DNA from: M3007 sp041392625
Lineage (GTDB): Bacteria > Bacteroidota > Bacteroidia > Chitinophagales > Saprospiraceae
Assembly: GCA_041392625.1 (NCBI GenBank)
Contig: JAWKLR010000011.1
Span: 69,401-133,400 of the forward strand
Direction of reading: 5' to 3'
Length of the DNA stretch: 64,000 nucleotides
The position numbers and the translations under genes were made by a program. Position 1 is the first letter of the stretch. Each line of letters opens with the position of its first letter. Under the pieces are notes generated by a model that was not told where the DNA came from, ran no database searches, and saw only the letters and a list, made by a program, of their open reading frames with translations. This document shows positions 34,573 through 43,450 of this stretch, piece by piece.

Positions 34573-35478
34573 TTAAATCAAACGATCGAGAACCAGTACG
34601 ATCAGTGAAATAGGTAAATGCATAAATGAAGCAAACATCTGTTTGCGTGCTGCCTCCGTGCTGCATTCGTTTTGCAGGCGCCAGGCAGTATATGCAAAAT
34701 AACCATTTATTCCTACCAATACGACCGATGCAACCGTACCTACCAGTCCGATCGACCAGGCAAGTACTGCATTTCCGATCAGCAACAGACAAAACAGGAG
34801 TGACAACCTGCCTACCAATGGCGTTTTAGTGCTATTGGGAGTAGGCAACATGTAAAAGCCTGCTTTTTTATAATCGTCGTTTGCCAGCCAGGCCACCGCC
34901 CAAAAGTGCGGGAACTGCCAAAAAAACTGCATGGTAAACAACATCAAAGCCGCTGCACTGATGTACCCTTCGAAAACAACCGGTCCGATAATCAATGGAA
35001 GTGCTCCGGGGATAGCCCCAACAACCACTGCCATGATGGACGTCCGTTTCATAGGGGTATAAATAAAAGCATAACTAATCAGCGACAAGGTGCCCAGAAA
35101 TCCTGCCAAAGGATGGAGGAGTGTGAGCAAGGTAATTCCGATCAGAGCCATAATACCCGCAGTGAGAACCGCTTGTGATACCTGCATCCGATTGGCCGCC
35201 AATGGGCGATCCATCGTACGAGGCATCAGCCGGTCCAAGTCGCGTTCCAATACCTGATTGAGGGCATTGGCAGCTCCGGTGACGAAAAAACCACCCAGTC
35301 CAAGCATGCAAAACTCTGCCCAATCAATGTGTGAACCTGCAACAAAGAGGTACGACATCAACGCGGAAAACAAGACCAGCAAGCTCAATTTGAACTTGAC
35401 CAGCAGGCCGAGGTCGGTAAGAGCATTGCTCCATGCCGACTTTTGAACTACTTCTTGTTTTACCTGATTGTGCTGCAT
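34573..35478 (-). CDS. ctaB: Protoheme IX farnesyltransferase (heme O synthase)
   Basis: 301 residues, about nine membrane helices of the UbiA prenyltransferase superfamily. It attaches farnesyl to heme b to make heme O, a precursor of heme A. The first Asp-rich motif is NQVLERDLDRLMPRTMDRPL, and the second region YTPMKRTS is present. It sits between ctaD and the subunit III genes. No ctaA (heme A synthase) is in the window. Confidence 0.95.
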   Translation of the reverse strand: MQHNQVKQEVVQKSAWSNALTDLGLLVKFKLSLLVLFSALMSYLFVAGSHIDWAEFCMLGLGGFFVTGAANALNQVLERDLDRLMPRTMDRPLAANRMQVSQAVLTAGIMALIGITLLTLLHPLAGFLGTLSLISYAFIYTPMKRTSIMAVVVGAIPGALPLIIGPVVFEGYISAAALMLFTMQFFWQFPHFWAVAWLANDDYKKAGFYMLPTPNSTKTPLVGRLSLLFCLLLIGNAVLAWSIGLVGTVASVVLVGINGYFAYTAWRLQNECSTEAARKQMFASFMHLPISLIVLVLDRLI

Positions 35479-35515
35479 TGCTTGTAACTTGAAATGCTTT
35501 TTATCCTATTTTCAA

Positions 35516-37372
35516 TTAGTGTCCTCCGTGATCGTGCTCTCCTTCTTTCAAAGGAATGTACTGCGGAATGAACTCTTCGCCATCCTTACCATAGTCGTAA
35601 GCCCAACGTTGTACGGTTGGAATCTTACCTGGCCAGTTTCCGTGACCGGTATCGATTGGAGTAGTCCACTCAAGTGTATTAGCACCCCATGGGTTCTTTT
35701 CAGTAACCTTACGGCCTTTGTAAATTGAATAGAAGAAGTTGATGATGAACACAATTTGCAAGAAGAACACAAGGATCGCTGCAATTGTGATAAACTTATT
35801 CAGTTCTGTAAAGTGCTTGAAGGAGTTGAATGTGTCGATGCTGTAGTAACGACGTGGAACACCAGCCATACCGGTATAGTGCATTGGCCAGAATACCATG
35901 TACGCACCAATCATTGTACCCCAGAAGTGGATTTTGCCCAAGGTTTCATTCATGAAACGGCCAAACATTTTTGGGAACCAGTGGTAGATCCCTGCGAACA
36001 TTCCAAAGAATGCCGCAACCCCCATTACAATGTGGAAGTGGGCTACAACGAAGTAGGTATCGTGCAACTGAATGTCAATGGCAGAGTTACCCAGGAAGAT
36101 ACCGGTAAGACCACCGGAGATAAACATGGAAACAAAACCAATAGAGAACAATGACGGCGAATTCAAACGAATATTAGAGCCGTAAATAGTAGATATCCAG
36201 TTGAACACCTTCACCGCGGATGGAACCGCAATGATCAGTGTAAATATTACAAAGAAGTTGCTGATAAATGGATTCACCCCAGACATAAACATGTGGTGCG
36301 CCCACACGATGAAAGAAAGGAAACCAATCGCAAGAATAGACATTACCATCGCGCGGTAGCCAAAGATTGGCTTACGGGCATGTACTGAAAGAACCTCAGA
36401 AACAATACCCATCGCAGGAAGAATGATGATGTATACCTCAGGGTGGCCGAGGAACCAGAACAAGTGCTGGTACAAAATCGGGCTACCACCAACGCGATCC
36501 AGGATTTCACCACCTACCACGATCTCGCTGAGGTAGAAAGAAGTGCCCATACCGCGGTCGAACATCAGGAGCAACACACCGGAAAGCAATACAGGGAAAG
36601 ACAATACACCAAGTACTGCAGTCACAAAGAACGCCCAGATGGTCAAAGGCATACGCCACAGGTTCATACCTTTTGTACGCATGTTCAGGATAGTGGTAAT
36701 GTAGTTGATACCACCCAACAGCGCAGATACAATAAACAAGGCCATTGCAATGATCCACATGGTCATACCAGCACCCGATCCGTCAGAAGCCTGCGGAAGC
36801 GCACTCAGAGGAGGATAAGCGGTCCAACCACCTGAGAATGGTCCAGTGCTGAGGAAAAGTGAAAGGAACATAACTACACCTGCGAGGAAAAATGCCCAGT
36901 AAGAAAAGGCATTCAGCAAGGGCGAAGCCATATCCCGTGCACCAATCTGCAACGGAATCAAAATATTTGAAAACGTTCCGGAAAGGCCCGCAGTCAATAC
37001 AAAGAATACAAGAATGGTACCGTGCATTGTTACCAATGCATAGTAAAACTCAGGATCGAGTTTACCAATGCCTGCTTCGTTTACCTGAATCCATTTTCCA
37101 AGCAATGGCTGAAGCCATGCCATATCGGCTTCCGGGAAACCGAGTTGGAGACGGAAGATGATAGACATTGCTGCACCAATAAATGCCCAGAAAATCCCTG
37201 TGATCAGGAACTGACGGCCAATGATTTTATGGTCCAGACTAAAAATGTACGTAGTCAGAAAGTTCGACCGGAATTTATCCCCGTGGGGATGCTCATGAAA
37301 ATGGTCATCATAACCAAGTTCCTGGGTCAATTTTTCATCTAGTGTTTCGGCAACGGTATTCGCGTGAGCCAT
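35516..37372 (-). CDS. ctaD: Cytochrome c oxidase subunit I
   Basis: 618 residues, twelve or more membrane helices. Ligands are visible: the low-spin heme His in TMHGTILVFFV, the CuB His and proton-channel Glu in FLGHPEVYIIILP (A1-type HPEVY), the CuB His pair in VWAHHMFMSG, and the heme a3/a His pair in HDTYFVVAHFHIVMG. It reduces O2 to water at the binuclear centre. The gene is 72 bases after ctaC. The N-terminal 40 residues are His-rich and hydrophilic. Confidence 0.97.
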   Translation of the reverse strand: MAHANTVAETLDEKLTQELGYDDHFHEHPHGDKFRSNFLTTYIFSLDHKIIGRQFLITGIFWAFIGAAMSIIFRLQLGFPEADMAWLQPLLGKWIQVNEAGIGKLDPEFYYALVTMHGTILVFFVLTAGLSGTFSNILIPLQIGARDMASPLLNAFSYWAFFLAGVVMFLSLFLSTGPFSGGWTAYPPLSALPQASDGSGAGMTMWIIAMALFIVSALLGGINYITTILNMRTKGMNLWRMPLTIWAFFVTAVLGVLSFPVLLSGVLLLMFDRGMGTSFYLSEIVVGGEILDRVGGSPILYQHLFWFLGHPEVYIIILPAMGIVSEVLSVHARKPIFGYRAMVMSILAIGFLSFIVWAHHMFMSGVNPFISNFFVIFTLIIAVPSAVKVFNWISTIYGSNIRLNSPSLFSIGFVSMFISGGLTGIFLGNSAIDIQLHDTYFVVAHFHIVMGVAAFFGMFAGIYHWFPKMFGRFMNETLGKIHFWGTMIGAYMVFWPMHYTGMAGVPRRYYSIDTFNSFKHFTELNKFITIAAILVFFLQIVFIINFFYSIYKGRKVTEKNPWGANTLEWTTPIDTGHGNWPGKIPTVQRWAYDYGKDGEEFIPQYIPLKEGEHDHGGH

Positions 37373-37444
37373 AGCCAGAATATTTTTTAATGGTGGTGTG
37401 TTATATATTTTTTCGGTCGGACGTATCCGGAGTGCTTTATTCTA

Positions 37445-38947
37445 TTATTGCGAAATGATTGTAAATTCAGTTCGACGATTTTTTGCACGGTTTGCATCTG
37501 TGTCGTTTTCAGCAATAGGCTTGGTATCTCCATAGCCTACAGCCTGCAAACGGCCAGCAGGAACTCCCCGGTCAATCAGGTATTGTACTACATTGGATGC
37601 ACGTGCACCAGACAATGCCATGTTGGCTTCTGCTTCACCGGTGTTATCGGTGTGGCCACCAATACGCAACACCATTCCAGTGTGTTCGTTCATCGCAGTT
37701 ACCAGGTTATCCAATTCATATTTGCTATTTGCAGTCAAAGCAGCAGAACCTGATTCGTACCAAATGTAGTCCAGGACTTTAGTTTTGTCTTCTGGCTTAT
37801 CTGAATCCAGTGCTGTTTGAATGGTTTCTTTAAATGCAGCAGCGCGCATTCCAACCTCTACATCCAATACTTCACCAATGTTTGGATCTTCACCTTCTTT
37901 TCCACGTACTTGTGAGAAATAGTAAGAAGGCTGTTGAGCCAACCACGCATCGTATTCTTCCTGAGAAACAACACGCAATACACGGCGCATGGAGTAGTGG
38001 CTTTTTCCACACAACTCTGCACAAGCCAACTCATATTCAAAGGCTTCCCAGCGCTTTGGTCCATCTGGCTCATCCGGGTTGTTGGGTTGATTGTATTCAG
38101 GATATTTGCGCAATTCCTCGCGGTATTCCGCAGTTGTTTTAATTGGAGTAAATACAAAGTATGTCGGAAGTCCAGGAACTGCGTCCATCTTAACACGGAA
38201 GTGTGGCAGATAGAAGTTGTGCAACACGTCTTTGGCAGTGATACGCACGCGCACTTTTTTACCTACAGGAAGCAAAAACTCCTGATCGGGAATAAAGTCA
38301 TCCCAGTTCTTACGATCGGTAAAGTCCTGACCCAACTGGTTGGTACCTGTAGTCAATCGGTGGTTCCGTGTACCGAGTTTTCCATCAGCACCCGGGTAGC
38401 GAATAATCCAGTTAAACTGCTGACCAGTAGCTTCGATTTCAATGTAATCTTCGCCATCCTTGATGTCATCCATCACGGTATTCCATGCGTTCAAACCACG
38501 AACTACCAATACGGTCATTACTACAGCAGGGATCAATGTCCACCAAACTTCCAGACGGTTGTCATGGGAGATAAACAAAGATTTACGTCCTTTTTGCCAA
38601 CGATACTTGTAGACAAAAAAGAAGAGCGCAATGTGCGTAAGGATGAATACAATACCTGTAAAGAACAGGGTTACATTGAACAGGCTGTCCAATGCGCCAC
38701 CATGCTCAGATGCAGCCTGCAAAGGTCCGTATCCCAGCATTTCGTTGCGGAATTTCCATGCGGAAACAAGTACACCAACGAGGAAGACGACAAGGAAAAC
38801 AATGGATAATCCTCCGTTCCACTTGCTGCTGTCACGCATTACCTCTTCTTGGCCTTTGATCTGTGCAGTCAGCTCGGTTACCTTACCGATCTGAACCAGA
38901 ACAATGGCAATAAGAATGACACAAAGAATAATAATTAGCGCAGTCAT
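37445..38947 (-). CDS. ctaC: Cytochrome c oxidase subunit II fused to a C-terminal OmpA domain
   Basis: 500 residues. Four membrane segments come first (about 2-20, 48-64, 90-114, 134-152), two more than usual. Then follows the cupredoxin domain with CuA ligands H243, C309, C313, H317 and M320 in CAELCGKSHYSM. Where caa3 oxidases carry a cytochrome c domain, this protein has an OmpA-like domain (about 390-500): GGHTDNTG (430-437), NMALSGARASNVVQYLIDRG, GYGDTKP and NRRTEFTI. The OmpA key Asp and Arg are kept, so it could bind peptidoglycan and tether the oxidase to the wall (inference). The reading frame is continuous across the junction, with no frameshift or internal stop. Confidence 0.95.
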   Translation of the reverse strand: MTALIIILCVILIAIVLVQIGKVTELTAQIKGQEEVMRDSSKWNGGLSIVFLVVFLVGVLVSAWKFRNEMLGYGPLQAASEHGGALDSLFNVTLFFTGIVFILTHIALFFFVYKYRWQKGRKSLFISHDNRLEVWWTLIPAVVMTVLVVRGLNAWNTVMDDIKDGEDYIEIEATGQQFNWIIRYPGADGKLGTRNHRLTTGTNQLGQDFTDRKNWDDFIPDQEFLLPVGKKVRVRITAKDVLHNFYLPHFRVKMDAVPGLPTYFVFTPIKTTAEYREELRKYPEYNQPNNPDEPDGPKRWEAFEYELACAELCGKSHYSMRRVLRVVSQEEYDAWLAQQPSYYFSQVRGKEGEDPNIGEVLDVEVGMRAAAFKETIQTALDSDKPEDKTKVLDYIWYESGSAALTANSKYELDNLVTAMNEHTGMVLRIGGHTDNTGEAEANMALSGARASNVVQYLIDRGVPAGRLQAVGYGDTKPIAENDTDANRAKNRRTEFTIISQ

Positions 38948-39035
38948 TGAATTATTTTTTCTTAAAACCCATTTTCAGGGTTATTGTTTGAATGCTTCGG
39001 TTTCTAAAATACCTATTTAAAGTGCCGCCTGAAAT

Positions 39036-40538
39036 TTAGTGGTGGCTGTCTCCTTTTTCTTCATTATCCGGATACACACCTGTTTCGTGGTGCAAACTTT
39101 CTTCCAGATACGGATCTTTCAATGGCAACAAAGATGCCTTTTGCAAATGGCTGAACAGGAAGAACAGGAATCCACACAAGAATCCAATCATAACTCCAAT
39201 CTCAGCCAGGCCGGGAAGGGTGTATCCGATTTGGAAGTGAGTAGGATGTCCGTGGTGATCTTCACCACCTTCATGGTGTCCTTCAGCCTCATGGCCGCCA
39301 TGAGCAACTGCTGCTGAGGCCTCTTCTCCATGTCCGACATCTGCATGCTCACCCGCAGCTTCGTGGTTCTCTCCTTCGTGGGTCATTGCTGCATGGTCGC
39401 CTTCACCTTCGTGAATAGGAGCAGCTTCGTGGTTGCTGCTGTGTTTACCTTCAGCGAGTTCTTTTGCCTCAAATGCAGCAATGCGTGCACCTGGCTTGAT
39501 CATGTAGAAGTAATCCCACCAGTGGCCAAAGAAAACAAATGCTGCAACGATGAACATGGTACCCATTTTACGCTTGGTATCGTTGCGCATCAGGATAAAG
39601 AACGGAAGGATAAAGTTGAGCAACAAGTTACCCCAGAAAAGCACTGGATAGTGGTCCATACGCTCTTTGAAGTAGATTGTTTCTTCACCAACGTTTGCGT
39701 ACCAGATCAACATAAACTGGTCGAACCAAAGGTAGGTCCAGAATACACTGATACCGAATACATACTTACCCAGATCGTGAATGTGTTCACGGGTTACATA
39801 TTGCATGTAGCCTTTGCCTTTCAGGTAAATGATCAGCATTACGGTGAGGGTAAGTCCTGCAAGGAACACAGAAATGGTAGCATACCATGCGAACATGGTG
39901 CTATACCAGTGCGAGTCGATAGACATCACCAGTTCCCAAAGGAAAACGGTGCTGAGGAAACCTCCGATTGGAAGGAAGGTTGCAGCCCATTTACGCTGTT
40001 TCTTGTAGTAGTCCAGAGAGGCAGTCTCCATGGTATCCTGATCAACAGAAGTCTGGCGCAATTTCATTGCCCAGTAGTACCAAATAGCCAGGAAGCCAAT
40101 AACACCCACTGTGTAAAACATTGGGTTGAGGAATCCAGATTTTCCGGCAATTATCCGATCATAGATTGGATTGTTTGGATCGGTGATTCCTGGAGTATTC
40201 CAGTGATACAGGTGGTGGAAATGTCCCCAAACACCGGCAACCAATGGAATCATGAGCAGGATACCTACCCACATAAACTGGCTCATGGATTCCCACAGAC
40301 GTTTGAATGTGGTGATCCATCCACCAAATGCGGTGATGTTCGCCGCGAGGAAGAACATCATGGTAAATGCAATACCCGTAAAGAATACCGCATTGTGCAG
40401 GTAGTTGGTCCAAAAACGGGTGAGGTAGTCGTCATCACCCATTGCAGAGAGGATCAGGCAAACAACCCCTATCGCCATTCCGATAATAAGGTTACGCTTG
40501 AGTTTGCCTTCAAATACGAATTGAGTATTCAGATTCAT
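39036..40538 (-). CDS. actF: Alternative complex III subunit ActF with His-rich insert
   Basis: 500 residues, ten membrane helices of the NrfD-like fold, as in ActC. ActF forms part of the membrane sector of the quinol:electron acceptor oxidoreductase. Between the ninth and tenth helices there is a hydrophilic stretch (about 365-434) with 16 His among many Glu, Gly and Ala, for example GHHEGGEDHHGH. The C-terminus is again His and acid rich. The insert may bind metal (Cu, Zn or Fe), possibly for the oxidase next door; this is inference. Confidence 0.92.
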   Translation of the reverse strand: MNLNTQFVFEGKLKRNLIIGMAIGVVCLILSAMGDDDYLTRFWTNYLHNAVFFTGIAFTMMFFLAANITAFGGWITTFKRLWESMSQFMWVGILLMIPLVAGVWGHFHHLYHWNTPGITDPNNPIYDRIIAGKSGFLNPMFYTVGVIGFLAIWYYWAMKLRQTSVDQDTMETASLDYYKKQRKWAATFLPIGGFLSTVFLWELVMSIDSHWYSTMFAWYATISVFLAGLTLTVMLIIYLKGKGYMQYVTREHIHDLGKYVFGISVFWTYLWFDQFMLIWYANVGEETIYFKERMDHYPVLFWGNLLLNFILPFFILMRNDTKRKMGTMFIVAAFVFFGHWWDYFYMIKPGARIAAFEAKELAEGKHSSNHEAAPIHEGEGDHAAMTHEGENHEAAGEHADVGHGEEASAAVAHGGHEAEGHHEGGEDHHGHPTHFQIGYTLPGLAEIGVMIGFLCGFLFFLFSHLQKASLLPLKDPYLEESLHHETGVYPDNEEKGDSHH

Positions 40539-40608
40539 ATCACGATGCCGGACTGAGCCGGATTTTTTTGTTTACAAACAGGATTCCAGGTGGTGTTACC
40601 TGATCTTA

Positions 40609-41304
40609 TTATTTCTTCTGGAGTGACCGGATGTAGTTGATCACGTGCCAGCGTTCTTCGTAGGATAGTTTGTCCGCATAACTTCCCATCACGTTTTTTC
40701 CGTGCATGATGGCAAAGTAGTAGCGACCATCGCCTGCATTAACCATTTCTTCTTCAACCAGATTCTTTGGCTGAGCAAGGTATTTGGAGTTCGGCATAGT
40801 TACCAACCAGCCTTGTCCGTCTGCTTTATCGCCATGACAAATACCACAGTACACATTGTACAATTCTTTGGCTTTAGCCAGGTCGGCAGCATCGGATTCG
40901 AATGGGTTGGTCATTTCAGCCTCACAACGCAGGCGCTCGTCTTCATTATTTTCATAATAAAATGGCGCTTTCCCGTTCACCGGGGTTGCAATGGCATTGG
41001 GCGCATTCTTTCCGCGTACCACATCAAGCGCTTCTTCACCGGTGTAGGAAACTCCGGTGTAGCCACGCGCGATGGTGCCGTTTACTGAATTGCGCGGACG
41101 CGACAACTCGGATTTAGTAAATGTGCTTTTTTCATCCCAGGTATTCCATTCATAATCACTTATGACATTGGCTTCATAAGTAACAGCATGGACCATGTCG
41201 GGCATGTACTCGTGTCCGGTCTTGTTCTTTCCAGCCGGAGAACATAATGAGAAAAGCCAGGCGAAAAGAGCAATTCCCAGTATCGCACCAATTGCGTATT
41301 TCAT
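40609..41304 (-). CDS. actE: Alternative complex III subunit ActE, mono-heme cytochrome c lipoprotein
   Basis: 231 residues. The signal peptide ends at the lipobox LFSLC (C21). One heme c site CGICH is at 153-157 in a cytochrome c domain, with candidate distal Met ligands in WLVTMP or GKNVMGSY. ActE carries electrons out of complex III. It lies 70 bases before actF. Confidence 0.93.
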   Translation of the reverse strand: MKYAIGAILGIALFAWLFSLCSPAGKNKTGHEYMPDMVHAVTYEANVISDYEWNTWDEKSTFTKSELSRPRNSVNGTIARGYTGVSYTGEEALDVVRGKNAPNAIATPVNGKAPFYYENNEDERLRCEAEMTNPFESDAADLAKAKELYNVYCGICHGDKADGQGWLVTMPNSKYLAQPKNLVEEEMVNAGDGRYYFAIMHGKNVMGSYADKLSYEERWHVINYIRSLQKK

Positions 41305-41355
41305 CGATTGAATTATTAGTTCGTGAGCGGTTAGTCGTTAATGGTACTGCTTTTT

Positions 41356-41886
41356 TTACATTTCTTTTTGGTTCACCTCCTCAGCAGATGTCTTGGAGAA
41401 GAACCCTTTGAGTGCATCCACATCGCTATCAGAAGCGTCGGTTACATCAAAAGCAATGCAAAACTTATCATCGGTGATCCGATTGTCAAGTGATTTGGCT
41501 TTTACACCTGGCCACAAACCACAGATCGTATAAAACGTGATGGTCATACCCCATGCACAGAACAATACGGTAAGCTCGAAAGTAATTGGAATAAATGCTG
41601 GTACAGACCAGTATGGCTTACCGCCAAATACAATCGGCCAATCGGTGGTGAACACCCAACTCATAAAGCCAAAGCCAAACAAACATCCAATGGCTCCAAA
41701 AATGAAACCCACAATGTGCAGTCGGCTTTCATTCAATCCCAAAATAGGATCCAGCCCGTGTACAGGAAATGGGGTGTACACATCCATGATATCAAGGTGT
41801 GATTCCGTGGCAGTAGCCACAGCACTCTTTAGAATTTCTTCGTCGTTGTACAGTCCGTACAGGACTTTTGTGTTATCAGAAACCAT
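41356..41886 (-). CDS. actD: Alternative complex III subunit ActD (DUF3341)
   Basis: 176 residues. The N-terminal domain has the DUF3341 pattern VLYGLYNDEEILKSAVATA...DVYTPFPVHGLD, then two membrane helices (about 58-80 and 102-125) and a short acidic tail. ActD is a peripheral/membrane subunit without cofactors. It sits between actC and actE, as in other Bacteroidota. Confidence 0.92.
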   Translation of the reverse strand: MVSDNTKVLYGLYNDEEILKSAVATATESHLDIMDVYTPFPVHGLDPILGLNESRLHIVGFIFGAIGCLFGFGFMSWVFTTDWPIVFGGKPYWSVPAFIPITFELTVLFCAWGMTITFYTICGLWPGVKAKSLDNRITDDKFCIAFDVTDASDSDVDALKGFFSKTSAEEVNQKEM

Positions 41887-41955
41887 CCGTTTGAATTATT
41901 GGATATGGTGATAGATTCGTTTTTAATTTCAGGTATTAAATGGGACGTTCAGAGA

Positions 41956-43371
41956 TTAGTCTTCTTTCTTTACGTCTTCAGTCTTGCCATGAGCCTGATT
42001 TGCTTTTGGGCCAACATACTGGTCGCCAGCAACTTTCAGGATGGCTTTTACCTCTGCAATCGCTACCACCGGTGCAATCCGGGTAAAGCCAAGGAAGAGT
42101 ACGAAGAACAGACCAATGGTTCCCATGAAGATGCAAATCTCCACCCAGGTTGGGCTGTAGTAAGACCATGAAGAAGGAATATAATCACGTGCCAAGGTGG
42201 TGGCGATAATTACAAATCGCTCGAACCACATACCGATGTTCACTACAATGGACAAGAAGAAGGTCCACCAAATGCTGCGGCGGATTTTTCTCGACCAGAA
42301 CAACTGCGGACTAACCACGTTGCAGAACATCATACCGAAGTAAGACCACCAGTACACACCGAATACACGGTTGTAGAAGGCAAACTGCTCGTAAATATAG
42401 CCGGAGTACCAGGCAATGAACAACTCTGTGAGATAAGCCACACCTACGATGGTACCGGTAAGTACGATTACCTTATTCATCGAATCGATGTGGTTGAGTG
42501 TGATGTACTCTTCGAGTTTAAGCACTTTACGCGCAATTACCATCAGGGTTTGTACCATGGCAAACCCGGAGAAAATCGCACCCGCAACGAAGTACGGAGG
42601 GAAAATCGTGGTGTGCCAACCTGGAATTACGGAAGTAGCAAAGTCAAAGGATACAATGGTGTGTACGGAAAGTACAAGCGGTGTAGAAATACCTGCCAGG
42701 ATGAGGGAGAGTGATTCCCAACGCTGCCAGTGCTTCGCACTGCCAGTCCATCCGAAAGAGAAGGTTTCATACAACTTACGGCGGAGGCCCGAGGCCCGGT
42801 CGCGCACAGTGGCGAGGTCCGGAACCAAACCGGTATACCAGAACAACAGGGATACCGAGAAGTAGGTAGAGATTGCAAAAACGTCCCAAAGCAGGGGTGA
42901 GTTAAAGTTCACCCACAATGGTCCCCGTGTATTGGGGAATGGGAAGATAAAAAAGCCAAGCCACAAACGGCCCATGTGGATCAACGGGAACTGACCTGCA
43001 CAGATAACCGCGAAAATGGTCATCGCTTCTGCTGAACGGTTTACACCGGTACGCCAACGCTGGCGGAACAACAAAAGAATGGCAGAAATCAAGGTTCCGG
43101 CGTGACCGATACCGATCCACCAAACGAAGTTGGTAATATCCCAACCCCAGTTAATGGTCCGGTTCAGGTTCCAGGAACCAATACCCTTCCAAATGGTCCA
43201 AACCACGGAAAAAACATACAAGCCTGCTAAAGCGGCCGCCAGAGTGAACGCAATGATCCACTCGCGCGATGGCGCTTTTTCAGTTGGCGTGCACAAGTCT
43301 TCCGTAATGTTGTGGTACGACTTGTTGCCTTCAATTAACACGTGCCTTACAGGCGCTACTGCTTGAGACAT
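41956..43371 (-). CDS. actC: Alternative complex III subunit ActC (NrfD/PsrC-like quinol-binding)
   Basis: 471 residues with about ten membrane helices of the NrfD/PsrC family. It probably holds the quinol site and receives electrons into ActB. Recognisable stretches are TNFVWWIGIGHAGTLISAILLLFRQRWR and FNSPLLWDVFAISTYF. The start at 43371 (MSQAVAPVRHVLIEG) gives the usual soluble N-terminus. Confidence 0.95.
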   Translation of the reverse strand: MSQAVAPVRHVLIEGNKSYHNITEDLCTPTEKAPSREWIIAFTLAAALAGLYVFSVVWTIWKGIGSWNLNRTINWGWDITNFVWWIGIGHAGTLISAILLLFRQRWRTGVNRSAEAMTIFAVICAGQFPLIHMGRLWLGFFIFPFPNTRGPLWVNFNSPLLWDVFAISTYFSVSLLFWYTGLVPDLATVRDRASGLRRKLYETFSFGWTGSAKHWQRWESLSLILAGISTPLVLSVHTIVSFDFATSVIPGWHTTIFPPYFVAGAIFSGFAMVQTLMVIARKVLKLEEYITLNHIDSMNKVIVLTGTIVGVAYLTELFIAWYSGYIYEQFAFYNRVFGVYWWSYFGMMFCNVVSPQLFWSRKIRRSIWWTFFLSIVVNIGMWFERFVIIATTLARDYIPSSWSYYSPTWVEICIFMGTIGLFFVLFLGFTRIAPVVAIAEVKAILKVAGDQYVGPKANQAHGKTEDVKKED

Positions 43372-43450
43372 ATTTTACTGATTAATGCTTTAAGCAATTT
43401 TGGTTTCAGGTGATGGCCCTCCGAAGGGCATTGCCTGTATTTTTATTTAA

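Noticed and set aside
37934..38809. Plus-strand frame of 291 codons opposite ctaC
   Set aside because: Antisense shadow of the subunit II-OmpA fusion; no start context or motifs.
39330..40556. Plus-strand frame of 408 codons opposite actF
   Set aside because: It mirrors the intact ActF gene, has no signal or domain character, and its composition reflects antisense of membrane codons.
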